NCBI RefSeq assembly: GCF_041415945.1
Contig: NZ_JBGCUS010000001.1
Location: 1,426,001-1,490,000 of the forward strand
Direction: 5' to 3'
DNA length: 64,000 bases
DNA from: Ancylobacter sp. IITR112
GTDB taxonomy: Bacteria > Pseudomonadota > Alphaproteobacteria > Rhizobiales > Xanthobacteraceae
Each line of letters opens with the position of its first letter. The first letter of the stretch is position 1. The position numbers and the translations under genes are program-made. Under the pieces are notes generated by a model. It worked only from the letters and a program-made list of their open reading frames with translations. It was not told where the DNA came from and did no database searches. Positions 19,089 to 25,646 of the stretch are shown here, one piece after another.

Positions 19089-19140
19089 TGATAGCTTAGC
19101 TAACAATCCGCCGCAACGGAAAATGTGAGTTTAGCTATCA
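19089..19140. promoter_or_regulatory. Left operator pair (OL-like) for the leftward early operon
   Basis: Two inverted copies of a 16-bp motif: GTTAGCTAAGCTATCA on the minus strand (19089-19104) and GTGAGTTTAGCTATCA on the plus strand (19125-19140), 36 bp apart centre to centre. A partial copy, GCAGCTATCA, follows at 19163. The same motif flanks cro, so this is probably where the repressor at 19759 blocks leftward transcription. Confidence 0.75.
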
Positions 19141-19263
19141 GTGCAGCTTGGGATGAACCAGTGCAGCTATCATTCGGCCGCAAAAGTGGGGAGAATCACT
19201 TGATGCCGCCGAGGTTTACAGGCTCGCTGTCAGATGCCCAACGCACCCTAGCCGGGGGGCTTC

Positions 19264-19734
19264 CTATTGCTCGACCGCCGCTTCGGGTGCCGCGATGGGC
19301 GGAGGAGGCCCGCCTGCCGCGAAGATTTCGGAGCACATAGAGGACGACCATTCACCCCACGGGTCTTCCGTCGGCATGATTTCCGAAATCAGCCCATTTG
19401 GCTGGGCGATGATCTGTACCGCGCATTTGCGAACAACTGTCGACGCTGGATAGTAGGTTGTTCTGGCGCTTGGGGTCGAAAAGCGGCCGCCGCCATAGAC
19501 AGTCGTGTGGGCGGTTGCCGGCATGTGGTACACGTTCGCCTTCGACTGCCAAGTGTAGAGCACGCGGCCATCTGGAAGGTCTTGCGTGCTGCGCGGCGGT
19601 CCGTACTTCATTATGAAGGAATCGAATGGCTGGCCGACCCACTGAGAGGTCATTGTCTGCTTTGCCTGGTCGGTGGTGCACCCTGCTAAAGCAAGCGCGC
19701 CAGCGGCAGCCGCTAGCCAGCGACAAAGTCTCAT
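19264..19734 (-). CDS. Lipoprotein co-directional with the repressor
   Basis: 156 residues with a lipoprotein signal peptide and lipobox LAGC (Cys19). The mature part starts TTDQAKQTMTSQWVGQPFDS, a pattern common in small envelope lipoproteins, and ends proline- and alanine-rich. It lies 24 bp after the cI-like gene on the same strand and would be made in the lysogen. This placement is typical of lysogenic-conversion or superinfection-exclusion genes, but the family function is not known. Confidence 0.85.
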   Translation of the reverse strand: MRLCRWLAAAAGALALAGCTTDQAKQTMTSQWVGQPFDSFIMKYGPPRSTQDLPDGRVLYTWQSKANVYHMPATAHTTVYGGGRFSTPSARTTYYPASTVVRKCAVQIIAQPNGLISEIMPTEDPWGEWSSSMCSEIFAAGGPPPPIAAPEAAVEQ

Positions 19735-19758
19735 GATGCAGCCTCCCCAGACCTAGGG

Positions 19759-20112
19759 TCAGGCTGCCTTGCCGCCCTTGGGTCCGTCAACCTGCTGTTG
19801 CAGAAACCGCATGTAGTCGAGCGCCTTTTCCCGCTCTGCCGGCTTGAGAGCCTCCCATATCGACCACGGCGCGCCCACCTGTGTGGGGTCGCGCATGATC
19901 AAGTCCGCCGGCTCGCAGTGCATCGCGCCAGCCAGGGCCTCCAGCATGGGCTGGGTATAGCCTGTCTCACCGCGCTCAAGCTGCGAGATTGCGCCGTGGG
20001 TGACGCCCACGATTTCGGCCAGCTGCTCCTGCGTCAATCCGCGGTGCTTCCGCCACTGCCGGATGAAGTGGCGCGGCTTGGGCGGTTTGAAGTTGGTGCG
20101 GACTTTAGCCAT
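19759..20112 (-). CDS. cI-type phage repressor (XRE family)
   Basis: 117 residues. A helix-turn-helix (QLAEIVGVTHGAISQLERGE) occupies residues about 28-55; no LexA-like autocleavage Ser/Lys domain follows, so induction cannot be by RecA-stimulated self-cleavage in the usual way. The start at 20112 omits an upstream stretch that would overlap an operator. Divergent from cro with an operator pair between them. Confidence 0.85.
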   Translation of the reverse strand: MAKVRTNFKPPKPRHFIRQWRKHRGLTQEQLAEIVGVTHGAISQLERGETGYTQPMLEALAGAMHCEPADLIMRDPTQVGAPWSIWEALKPAEREKALDYMRFLQQQVDGPKGGKAA

Positions 20113-20145
20113 GCGCACATTGTGCGCCCGGGTGTGCGACGCGCC

Positions 20146-20196
20146 AGACAGATGAACTAACACGAGGCTTGTGCCGGAATGTTAGTTTGGCTATCA
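20146..20196. promoter_or_regulatory. Right operator pair (OR-like) between repressor and cro
   Basis: Two inverted copies of the 16-bp motif: GTTAGTTCATCTGTCT on the minus strand (20146-20161) and GTTAGTTTGGCTATCA on the plus strand (20181-20196), 35 bp apart. The second copy ends 8 bp before the cro start. Consensus with the left pair is GTTAGYTnnnCTATCA. Confidence 0.78.
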
Positions 20197-20204
20197 AAGT
20201 GGGC

Positions 20205-20447
20205 ATGTCTCATCTGCTCGAAATCCTCCCCAAGCGGCGCGGCATCGTTTCCGAGATCGCTCGCGCGTGCGGCATCACCCACGGTGCCGTCTCACAGTGG
20301 CGGAAGGTTCCCGCCGAGCGGGTGCTGGACGTGGAGCGCATCACCGGCGTGCCGCGTCATGCGCTGCGGCCTGACCTTTACCCGCCGCCCACTCTGCCGC
20401 CGGCGGCTTCCCCCGAAAATGCCAATCACCCGGAGGTGTTGGGATGA
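20205..20447 (+). CDS. Cro-like / YdaS-type helix-turn-helix protein
   Basis: 80 residues. The HTH is IVSEIARACGITHGAVSQWR, near the N-terminus; its recognition segment (THGAVSQW) closely resembles THGAISQL of the divergent repressor, so the two probably read the same operators. First gene of the rightward early operon. The start at 20205 places the operator just outside the coding region. Confidence 0.82.
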   Translation: MSHLLEILPKRRGIVSEIARACGITHGAVSQWRKVPAERVLDVERITGVPRHALRPDLYPPPTLPPAASPENANHPEVLG

Positions 20448-20992
20448 TGGACCGTGACGAGTGGGATGATCCCGATTTCAGGAAGTTCATGGAGGCTATG
20501 CCGCCGTCGCGGCCACTGCCGCGCCCGGCGGATTTTGCCGCCATTCGCGGTATGCAAGCCTATTTCCCTTCGGCCGAAGCCTGCGCGTCTGGCGTCGTCA
20601 CCTTGCCGATGAAATCGGCCATCGGCTTGCGGAGCGAATCGACGAATGCAGAGGAAACGCCTGCGCGCTTTCCGGCATCGAGCCACTCCTCGCTCTCGAA
20701 GGTAAGCCAAAGCCTCATGGCGCCGAGCCAGCCCGGCGCGTCGCCGGTCCTCTCCGCTGCGTCTTGGGCCATGTATTTCAGGCAGAGCATCGCCGCTGCC
20801 ATCTGCGCCTGCAGGACCACGATCTCGCGGTTCGGCTTGTTCGTCTCTGACATCGCTGTTCGCTCCGTGCGCGTGTCTCGCGCGGGGATGAAAGGGGATG
20901 GCGCGGTTGCAGCGCGCCATCCCCGCCATACTGACACACCCGCCCCGGTTGCGTCCCCCGATACCCACAGCAAAGGGGGCGAGGCGCCATGA
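20444..20992 (+). CDS. Doubtful rightward early gene overlapping an opposite-strand gene
   Basis: 182 codons. It has ATGA overlaps with both the cro gene and the gene at 20989, and its first 40 residues (MMDRDEWDDPDFRKFMEAMP and on) look protein-like. From about 20560 on it is antisense to a better-looking minus-strand frame and becomes Ser/Ala/Arg-rich shadow-like sequence. Possibly only the 5' part descends from a real gene. Confidence 0.35.
   Translation: MMDRDEWDDPDFRKFMEAMPPSRPLPRPADFAAIRGMQAYFPSAEACASGVVTLPMKSAIGLRSESTNAEETPARFPASSHSSLSKVSQSLMAPSQPGASPVLSAASWAMYFRQSIAAAICACRTTISRFGLFVSDIAVRSVRVSRAGMKGDGAVAARHPRHTDTPAPVASPDTHSKGGEAP
20560..20853 (-). CDS. Hypothetical protein on the opposite strand in the early region
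   Basis: 97 residues, MSETNKPNREIVVLQAQMAA and on, with normal amino-acid composition and amphipathic helices. It opposes the rightward operon, which is unusual for this region. Family unknown. Competes with the plus-strand frame at 20444 for the same DNA; I favour this one. Confidence 0.6.
   Translation of the reverse strand: MSETNKPNREIVVLQAQMAAAMLCLKYMAQDAAERTGDAPGWLGAMRLWLTFESEEWLDAGKRAGVSSAFVDSLRKPMADFIGKVTTPDAQASAEGK
20894..20924. repeat. Perfect 12-bp inverted repeat
   Basis: GGGGATGGCGCG and its exact complement around a 7-base loop, in the gap between the minus-strand gene and the gene at 20989. There is no T-tract, so it is either an operator or a weak terminator. Confidence 0.65.
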
Positions 20993-21279
20993 CCGGCCTT
21001 TGCGCCTTTCGCGCCGGCCAGATGGTCGAGTGCGTGGATGACGGCTGGGTGGGGAAGGGGGGGGTAGCCCCGCCGATCCCGCTGCCGGTTTCCGGCTGCG
21101 TCTACACCATTGCCGATCTCACGCTGTTTCGGGGCGGGGTGTTCCTGCATCTGGAGCCGTTCGGCCCGGAAATCTGGTTTCTCTCCGCCCATTTCCGCCC
21201 CGTGCGACCCACCACCATCGAGCCCCTGCGCGCGCTGCTGGCGCCGCTGGGCGCGCGTGAACGGGAGAGTGCCCCATGA
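20989..21279 (+). CDS. Small hypothetical phage protein
   Basis: 96 residues, beta-rich, with PLPVSGCVYTIADL in the middle. It reads like an SH3- or tudor-like small barrel, although that is only an impression. Overlaps the next gene by ATGA. Function unknown. Confidence 0.75.
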   Translation: MTGLCAFRAGQMVECVDDGWVGKGGVAPPIPLPVSGCVYTIADLTLFRGGVFLHLEPFGPEIWFLSAHFRPVRPTTIEPLRALLAPLGARERESAP

Positions 21280-21773
21280 GCAAGCGCCTTCTCCCCGGGA
21301 GCGCGCATGACGCGCTCGACAAGATGTTTGACAGCATCGGCCGCTCGCATGGCTCGGCCGCTTCCGAGGGCATCTATATCGCCGCCAGCCTGCTGGACGT
21401 TTCGCACTGGACGCTGCGGGCGCAGCTGAACCCGGACAAGACGGGTTCTGAAATCTCCTATGCCCGGGTGGTGCAGTTCACCCGCGCCTTTGGCTGCACC
21501 GACGCGGCCGAGCACCTGGCGCTGTGCGCGGGCGGCGTGTTTGTGCCGCTGCCGCGCGAGGGCGACGCGGTTGCCGAGCTGACGGCCGAGGCCATGCGGG
21601 AGATGGGCGAGGCCGTGGCGCGCATCTTCGCCAGCACCAGTCCGCTTTCCGAAGGCGGCGCGGCGATCACGGCCAATGAGGCACGGGCGGCGCTGCCGGA
21701 GGTGCATGAGGCGCTGGCGGCGCTGAGCAACCTCTATTCCCGCCTGCGGGAAAAAGCGGAGGGGGCGCTATGA
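21276..21773 (+). CDS. CII/CP76-type phage regulatory protein
   Basis: 165 residues. The N-terminal 90 resemble the Phage_CP76 family (AASLLDVSHWTLRAQLNPDK, with a helix-turn-helix). Members act as phage transcription activators in the CII position. The C-terminal half is a helical region. Its location after cro in the rightward operon supports a CII-like role in the lysis-lysogeny decision. Confidence 0.78.
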   Translation: MSKRLLPGSAHDALDKMFDSIGRSHGSAASEGIYIAASLLDVSHWTLRAQLNPDKTGSEISYARVVQFTRAFGCTDAAEHLALCAGGVFVPLPREGDAVAELTAEAMREMGEAVARIFASTSPLSEGGAAITANEARAALPEVHEALAALSNLYSRLREKAEGAL

Positions 21774-22297
21774 GCCGCCACCCCACAATGAACGCCAAGA
21801 CCCGCACCGAGGCGCTAGCGCGGCACATGGCCGGGCTGCGGCTGGAGCGCGAGGCGGAATGCCGGCTGGCCGAGGTGGCGGGCGTGAGCCTGCGGCTGTG
21901 GCGCCGCGCCGCCTGCGCGCACCCGGTGGCGGCCGACGCGCATATGGCGATCTGCGCCGTGCTGTTTCTCGACCCCGTGACGCTGAAGGCTTCCACGGCG
22001 CCCCGCCCGGCCGGGCCAGTGTGCTGGGCGACGCTGGGCGCCGGGGTGCGGGTGACGCGCGAGATGCGCGGGCAGGGCGTGCGCGAGGCGGCGAAGGCGG
22101 CCGGGGTGAGCGCCGCCACGGTTTCCCGCTGCGAGAACGGGCATGCGCTTTCCTTCGACGGGCTGGCGCGGCTGGCCCGCTACATCGGCCTGCATCCGCG
22201 CAGCTGCGGCGCCCCGGAAAAGCCGGGCGCTGTGCCCCGCTCCACGGGAAACACCCACTGTAACAGCTTGAATTTGCAGGAGGCGGGCCATGATTGA
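21770..22297 (+). CDS. XRE-family helix-turn-helix protein
   Basis: 175 residues. A C-terminal HTH (AAKAAGVSAATVSRCENGHA, residues about 105-125) is clear; the N-terminal half also resembles a degenerate HTH (RLAEVAGVSLRLWRRAA). So it may be a duplicated DNA-binding protein. Function in phage regulation or replication not known. Confidence 0.72.
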   Translation: MSRHPTMNAKTRTEALARHMAGLRLEREAECRLAEVAGVSLRLWRRAACAHPVAADAHMAICAVLFLDPVTLKASTAPRPAGPVCWATLGAGVRVTREMRGQGVREAAKAAGVSAATVSRCENGHALSFDGLARLARYIGLHPRSCGAPEKPGAVPRSTGNTHCNSLNLQEAGHD

Positions 22298-23504
22298 GAT
22301 GGGCGACGCGCTACCACCGGGCGTGACCGACGCCGCCGGGCTGATGCGCCACTACAAGGAACTGCGTGCCCGCATGCTGGCGGGAAAGCTGCGTCCGCGC
22401 CTTGCGGCGCTACGGCCGGCGCCTTCACCCGAGGCTGCGCCCATGCTGGAGGCGGAGCCGGTAGCGGCGGAAGGCGGATTGCCCCTTAACCCCAGCCTGA
22501 CCTTCCCACGGTTCCATGCCGGGGCAGGCAACCGCCTGCCGCTGGCGATGGCGCAGCGTGTGGCGGATGCCGTTGATGACGGCCCCGCCTTCAACCCGCT
22601 GGTGCTGCATGGCGGCGCGGGGCTGGGCAAGACGCACCTGTTGCAGGCGATCGTCGCCACGGCGCGCGAGGCGGGGCGCCGGGCGCTCTACCTTTCCGCC
22701 GAGGCGTTTCTGCTGCGGGCGCTGGGCGCGGGCGATGGCGGCCATTTCCTGCAAACGCTGGACGGGGTGGTGCTGCTGGCGATCGACGATGCGCAGGGGC
22801 TGCGCAGCCGGGCGGCGCAGGCGGCGCTGCTGCGGGTGATGCAGCACTGCGCCGAGGCCGGGCGCCAGATGGTGCTGGCGATGGACACGCCGCCGGGCGA
22901 CTTCGCCACGGGCGATGAGCGGCTGGCCTCTCGCCTGTGCGGCGGGCTGGCGCTGGAGGTGGAGCCGCCCGACCTTGAGGCGCGCCGAGCGATGGCGGAG
23001 ATGTGCGCCGCCGAGATGGCGGAAGGCGCGCCCGGCTTTGCCGTGCCGGGTGAGGTGCTGGCCTATATTGCGCAAAGCTGCCCCGGCGGCGGGCGGCAGC
23101 TGGACGGCGCGATGAACCGGCTGCTGGCGTTCAGCGGCATGGGCACGGCGCCGGTGACGATGGAGACGGCTGAGACGGCGATGCGCGGGCTGACGCGCTG
23201 CGCCCCGCCGCCGGTGCGGGTGGACAGCGTGATCCGCGCCGTGGCGCGGCACTACAAGGTGACCCCGGCCGATATTCTCTCGCAGCGGCGCACGGCCAAT
23301 GTGGTGAAGCCGCGCCAGATCGCGATGTATCTGGCGAAGACGCTCACCCTGCGCTCGCTGCCCGAAGTGGGGCGGCGCTTCGCCGGGCGCGACCACACGA
23401 CCGTGCTGTACGCGGTGCGGAAGATCGAGAGGCTGATCGCCGCCGACGCCGCGCTGGCCGCCGAGGTGGCGGGCCTTACCGCCGCGATACGGGAGGGGCG
23501 GTGA
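22290..23504 (+). CDS. DnaA homologue with domain IV (phage replication initiator or mimic)
   Basis: 404 residues. AAA+ domain: Walker A GGAGLGKTHL near residue 108, Walker B LLAIDDAQ near 163, box VII SRL arginine near 210. Then DnaA domain IV (IRAVARHYKVTPADIL) ending in the DnaA-box-binding signature GRDHTTVLYA near residue 366. Domain I, which binds DnaB, is replaced by a short unrelated N-terminus. The protein could bind DnaA boxes on phage or host DNA. Hda-type regulators lack domain IV, so it is not a simple Hda. Sits mid-operon with overlaps to both neighbours. Confidence 0.88.
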   Translation: MIEMGDALPPGVTDAAGLMRHYKELRARMLAGKLRPRLAALRPAPSPEAAPMLEAEPVAAEGGLPLNPSLTFPRFHAGAGNRLPLAMAQRVADAVDDGPAFNPLVLHGGAGLGKTHLLQAIVATAREAGRRALYLSAEAFLLRALGAGDGGHFLQTLDGVVLLAIDDAQGLRSRAAQAALLRVMQHCAEAGRQMVLAMDTPPGDFATGDERLASRLCGGLALEVEPPDLEARRAMAEMCAAEMAEGAPGFAVPGEVLAYIAQSCPGGGRQLDGAMNRLLAFSGMGTAPVTMETAETAMRGLTRCAPPPVRVDSVIRAVARHYKVTPADILSQRRTANVVKPRQIAMYLAKTLTLRSLPEVGRRFAGRDHTTVLYAVRKIERLIAADAALAAEVAGLTAAIREGR

Positions 23505-23845
23505 TGGTGCCGTTTTCCTTCGACAGCCTGCCGCCCCGGCTGGCGGCCCTGACGACGATCTGCCCCGCCAAGGGCTGCTGGGTGTGGCAGGGCGCCGACA
23601 GCGGCAGCGGGCGCGGCGGCGGCTATGGCCGCGTGAAGTGGCAGGGCGTGACGCAGGCCGTGCACAAGGTGGTGTGGCACATCGCCGGCGGGCGCCCGCT
23701 GCGGAAGGGCGAGCAGCTGGACCATGAGTGCCGGGTGCGCCGCTGCTGCAACCCGGCGCATCTGCGCTCGATGTTCCAGCCGCGCAACATGAAGCTGGCG
23801 CATGCCCGCCGCCGCGCGGACTTCACGGCGGAGGCGGTGCGGTGA
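23504..23845 (+). CDS. HNH endonuclease
   Basis: 113 residues, HNH_3-like: HKVVWHIAGG, then QLDHECRVRRCCNPAHL with the catalytic His-Asn-His arrangement and zinc cysteines. A GTG three bases upstream is an alternative start. It may be a homing-type or DNA-processing nuclease of the early operon; it is distinct from the HNH protein next to cos. Confidence 0.82.
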   Translation: MVPFSFDSLPPRLAALTTICPAKGCWVWQGADSGSGRGGGYGRVKWQGVTQAVHKVVWHIAGGRPLRKGEQLDHECRVRRCCNPAHLRSMFQPRNMKLAHARRRADFTAEAVR

Positions 23846-25317
23846 GTGATATCGTCATTATCGACGGGCGCGTGGTCAACGATATCGTCATTCTCGACGG
23901 GCGCGTCTCGATCCTGCTGGGCGATGTGCGCGCGCGGCTGGCGGCGATGGAGCCGGACAGCGTCGATTGCGTCGTCACCTCGCCACCCTATTGGGGGCTG
24001 CGCGACTATGGCGTGGATGGGCAGATCGGTCTTGAGCGGACGCTGGGCGAGCACCTCGAGGTGATGCTCGACGTGTTTCGCTTAATGCGGCGGGCGCTGA
24101 AGCCGACGGGCACGCTGTGGGTGAACTATGGCGACTGCTACGCCACCAGCCCGAACGGGCGCAGCGCGGCGGACTGCAAGGCGGCGGGCACGGATGACCG
24201 GACCTTTCGGGACAAGCCGTTCTCGACCATTGGGCCGATCTATGCGCCGGGCTACGAGAAAACGGCCCGGGTCGGGGCGAGTGAGAATCTCGGATCGACC
24301 GCTGCCGCTCATGGTGGGCGGGTTATGGCTGGCGGGTATCTGAAGCCCAAAGACCTCTGCATGGTGCCGAACCGGCTCGCCATCGCCCTACAGGAAGATG
24401 GCTGGTGGGTGCGCTCGGAAATCATCTGGGCGAAGCCGAACCCCATGCCGGAGAGCATCCGCGACCGGCCCGCGACCGCGCATGAGAAGGTGTTTCTGCT
24501 CTCCAAGAGCGGATCGCCGACATGCTGGAAGCACCGCGACGGCCGATGGGCCTTCACTCCGCCGGCGCCTGACTATCGCTGGATCGAGAAGGAAAGCGGC
24601 GTCGAGGTTGATGCCCCGCAGGAGGGCGAGGGCTGGCGCCGGGTGAATCTCTGGTCAGCTTACGATTACTACTACGACGCCGAGGCGGTGCGGCAGGGGC
24701 GGGCCTCCAACGAAGACGCCGCAGTGTTTCGCGGCGGCTCCTATGTCGGTGGTGAGCCGGGCGCGCGGGCCGTTCGCGGCAACAAGCAGGCGCAAACTGC
24801 CGCCTCCGCCGCCGCGGCGGGCGCCTCCAGCGGGCGGCGCATGGCCGGCTTCAATGACCGGTGGGACACCAAGGAAAAGCTGCGCGCGGCCGATATCGCC
24901 GGGCCGCGCCATGCCGGCCATATCAACCACACCGGCATAGAGGCCACGCCCCGCGGCGAGGGCCGCAACCTGCGCAACTATGAGCCGGCGCCGCTGGGCG
25001 TGTGGCCGGTGGCGACGCGGCCCTTTTCCGACGCGCATTTCGCGACCTTCCCGCCCGAACTGGCGGAGCGCTGCATTCTGGCCGGCTGCCCCAAGGGTGG
25101 GCTGGTGCTCGATCCTTTCGGCGGCGCCGGCACCACGGGGCTGGTGGCCGCGCGGCATGGCCGGCGGGCGGTGCTGATCGAACTCAACCCGGAATATGCC
25201 GACATCGCCCGCCGGCGGATCGAGCGCGAGTGGCGCGTGCCGCAGGCGGCGGCGCCCGCGGCGCCGATGACCGAAGGGCTGTTCGCTTCCCTGATGATGA
25301 AGGACGCCGCCGAATGA
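23842..25317 (+). CDS. DNA methyltransferase (N4-cytosine/N6-adenine, site-specific)
   Basis: 491 residues. Catalytic motif TSPPYW near residue 46 and the AdoMet motif DPFGGAGTTG near 424, so the order is that of beta-class amino-methyltransferases. About 370 residues lie between, including the target-recognition region. No restriction gene is nearby, so it probably protects phage DNA. The N-terminus contains a tandem duplication, DIVIIDGRV then DIVILDGRV, from a 33-bp direct repeat. Start is GTG at 23842, overlapping the previous stop. Confidence 0.9.
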   Translation: MSDIVIIDGRVVNDIVILDGRVSILLGDVRARLAAMEPDSVDCVVTSPPYWGLRDYGVDGQIGLERTLGEHLEVMLDVFRLMRRALKPTGTLWVNYGDCYATSPNGRSAADCKAAGTDDRTFRDKPFSTIGPIYAPGYEKTARVGASENLGSTAAAHGGRVMAGGYLKPKDLCMVPNRLAIALQEDGWWVRSEIIWAKPNPMPESIRDRPATAHEKVFLLSKSGSPTCWKHRDGRWAFTPPAPDYRWIEKESGVEVDAPQEGEGWRRVNLWSAYDYYYDAEAVRQGRASNEDAAVFRGGSYVGGEPGARAVRGNKQAQTAASAAAAGASSGRRMAGFNDRWDTKEKLRAADIAGPRHAGHINHTGIEATPRGEGRNLRNYEPAPLGVWPVATRPFSDAHFATFPPELAERCILAGCPKGGLVLDPFGGAGTTGLVAARHGRRAVLIELNPEYADIARRRIEREWRVPQAAAPAAPMTEGLFASLMMKDAAE

Positions 25318-25646
25318 CGCGCGAAACACTTCCCGTGCGGCGCTTTGCCGAGAGCATGAGCTTCACGCTCGGCAATATCTTCTATGTCGTCACGCTCGGT
25401 TACTACGATGACGGGCGCGTGGGCGAAGTGTTCGTCGGCGGGCCGAAGAGCGGTTCCGACGCCGAGACCAATGCCCGCGACGCGGCGGCGATCCTCTCCA
25501 TTGCCATGCAGCACGGCGTGCCCCCGGCCGCCTTCGCGACCGCCGTACAGCGCGACGGCGACGGCGCACCGCTGGGGCCGATTGGCGCCGTGGTCGACCA
25601 CCTCGCCGCGACGGCGGCGCCTGCGGGCGGGGAGGGGGCGGAGTGA
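25314..25646 (+). CDS. TSCPD-like domain protein
   Basis: 110 residues. The segment FYVVTLGYYDDGRVGEVFVG, then GSDAETNARDAAAILSIAMQ and HGV, resembles the TSCPD domain at the C-terminus of B12-dependent ribonucleotide reductases, which also exists as small stand-alone phage proteins. The cysteine pair used in the reductase is absent. A role in nucleotide supply is possible but not shown. Confidence 0.65.
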   Translation: MTRETLPVRRFAESMSFTLGNIFYVVTLGYYDDGRVGEVFVGGPKSGSDAETNARDAAAILSIAMQHGVPPAAFATAVQRDGDGAPLGPIGAVVDHLAATAAPAGGEGAE

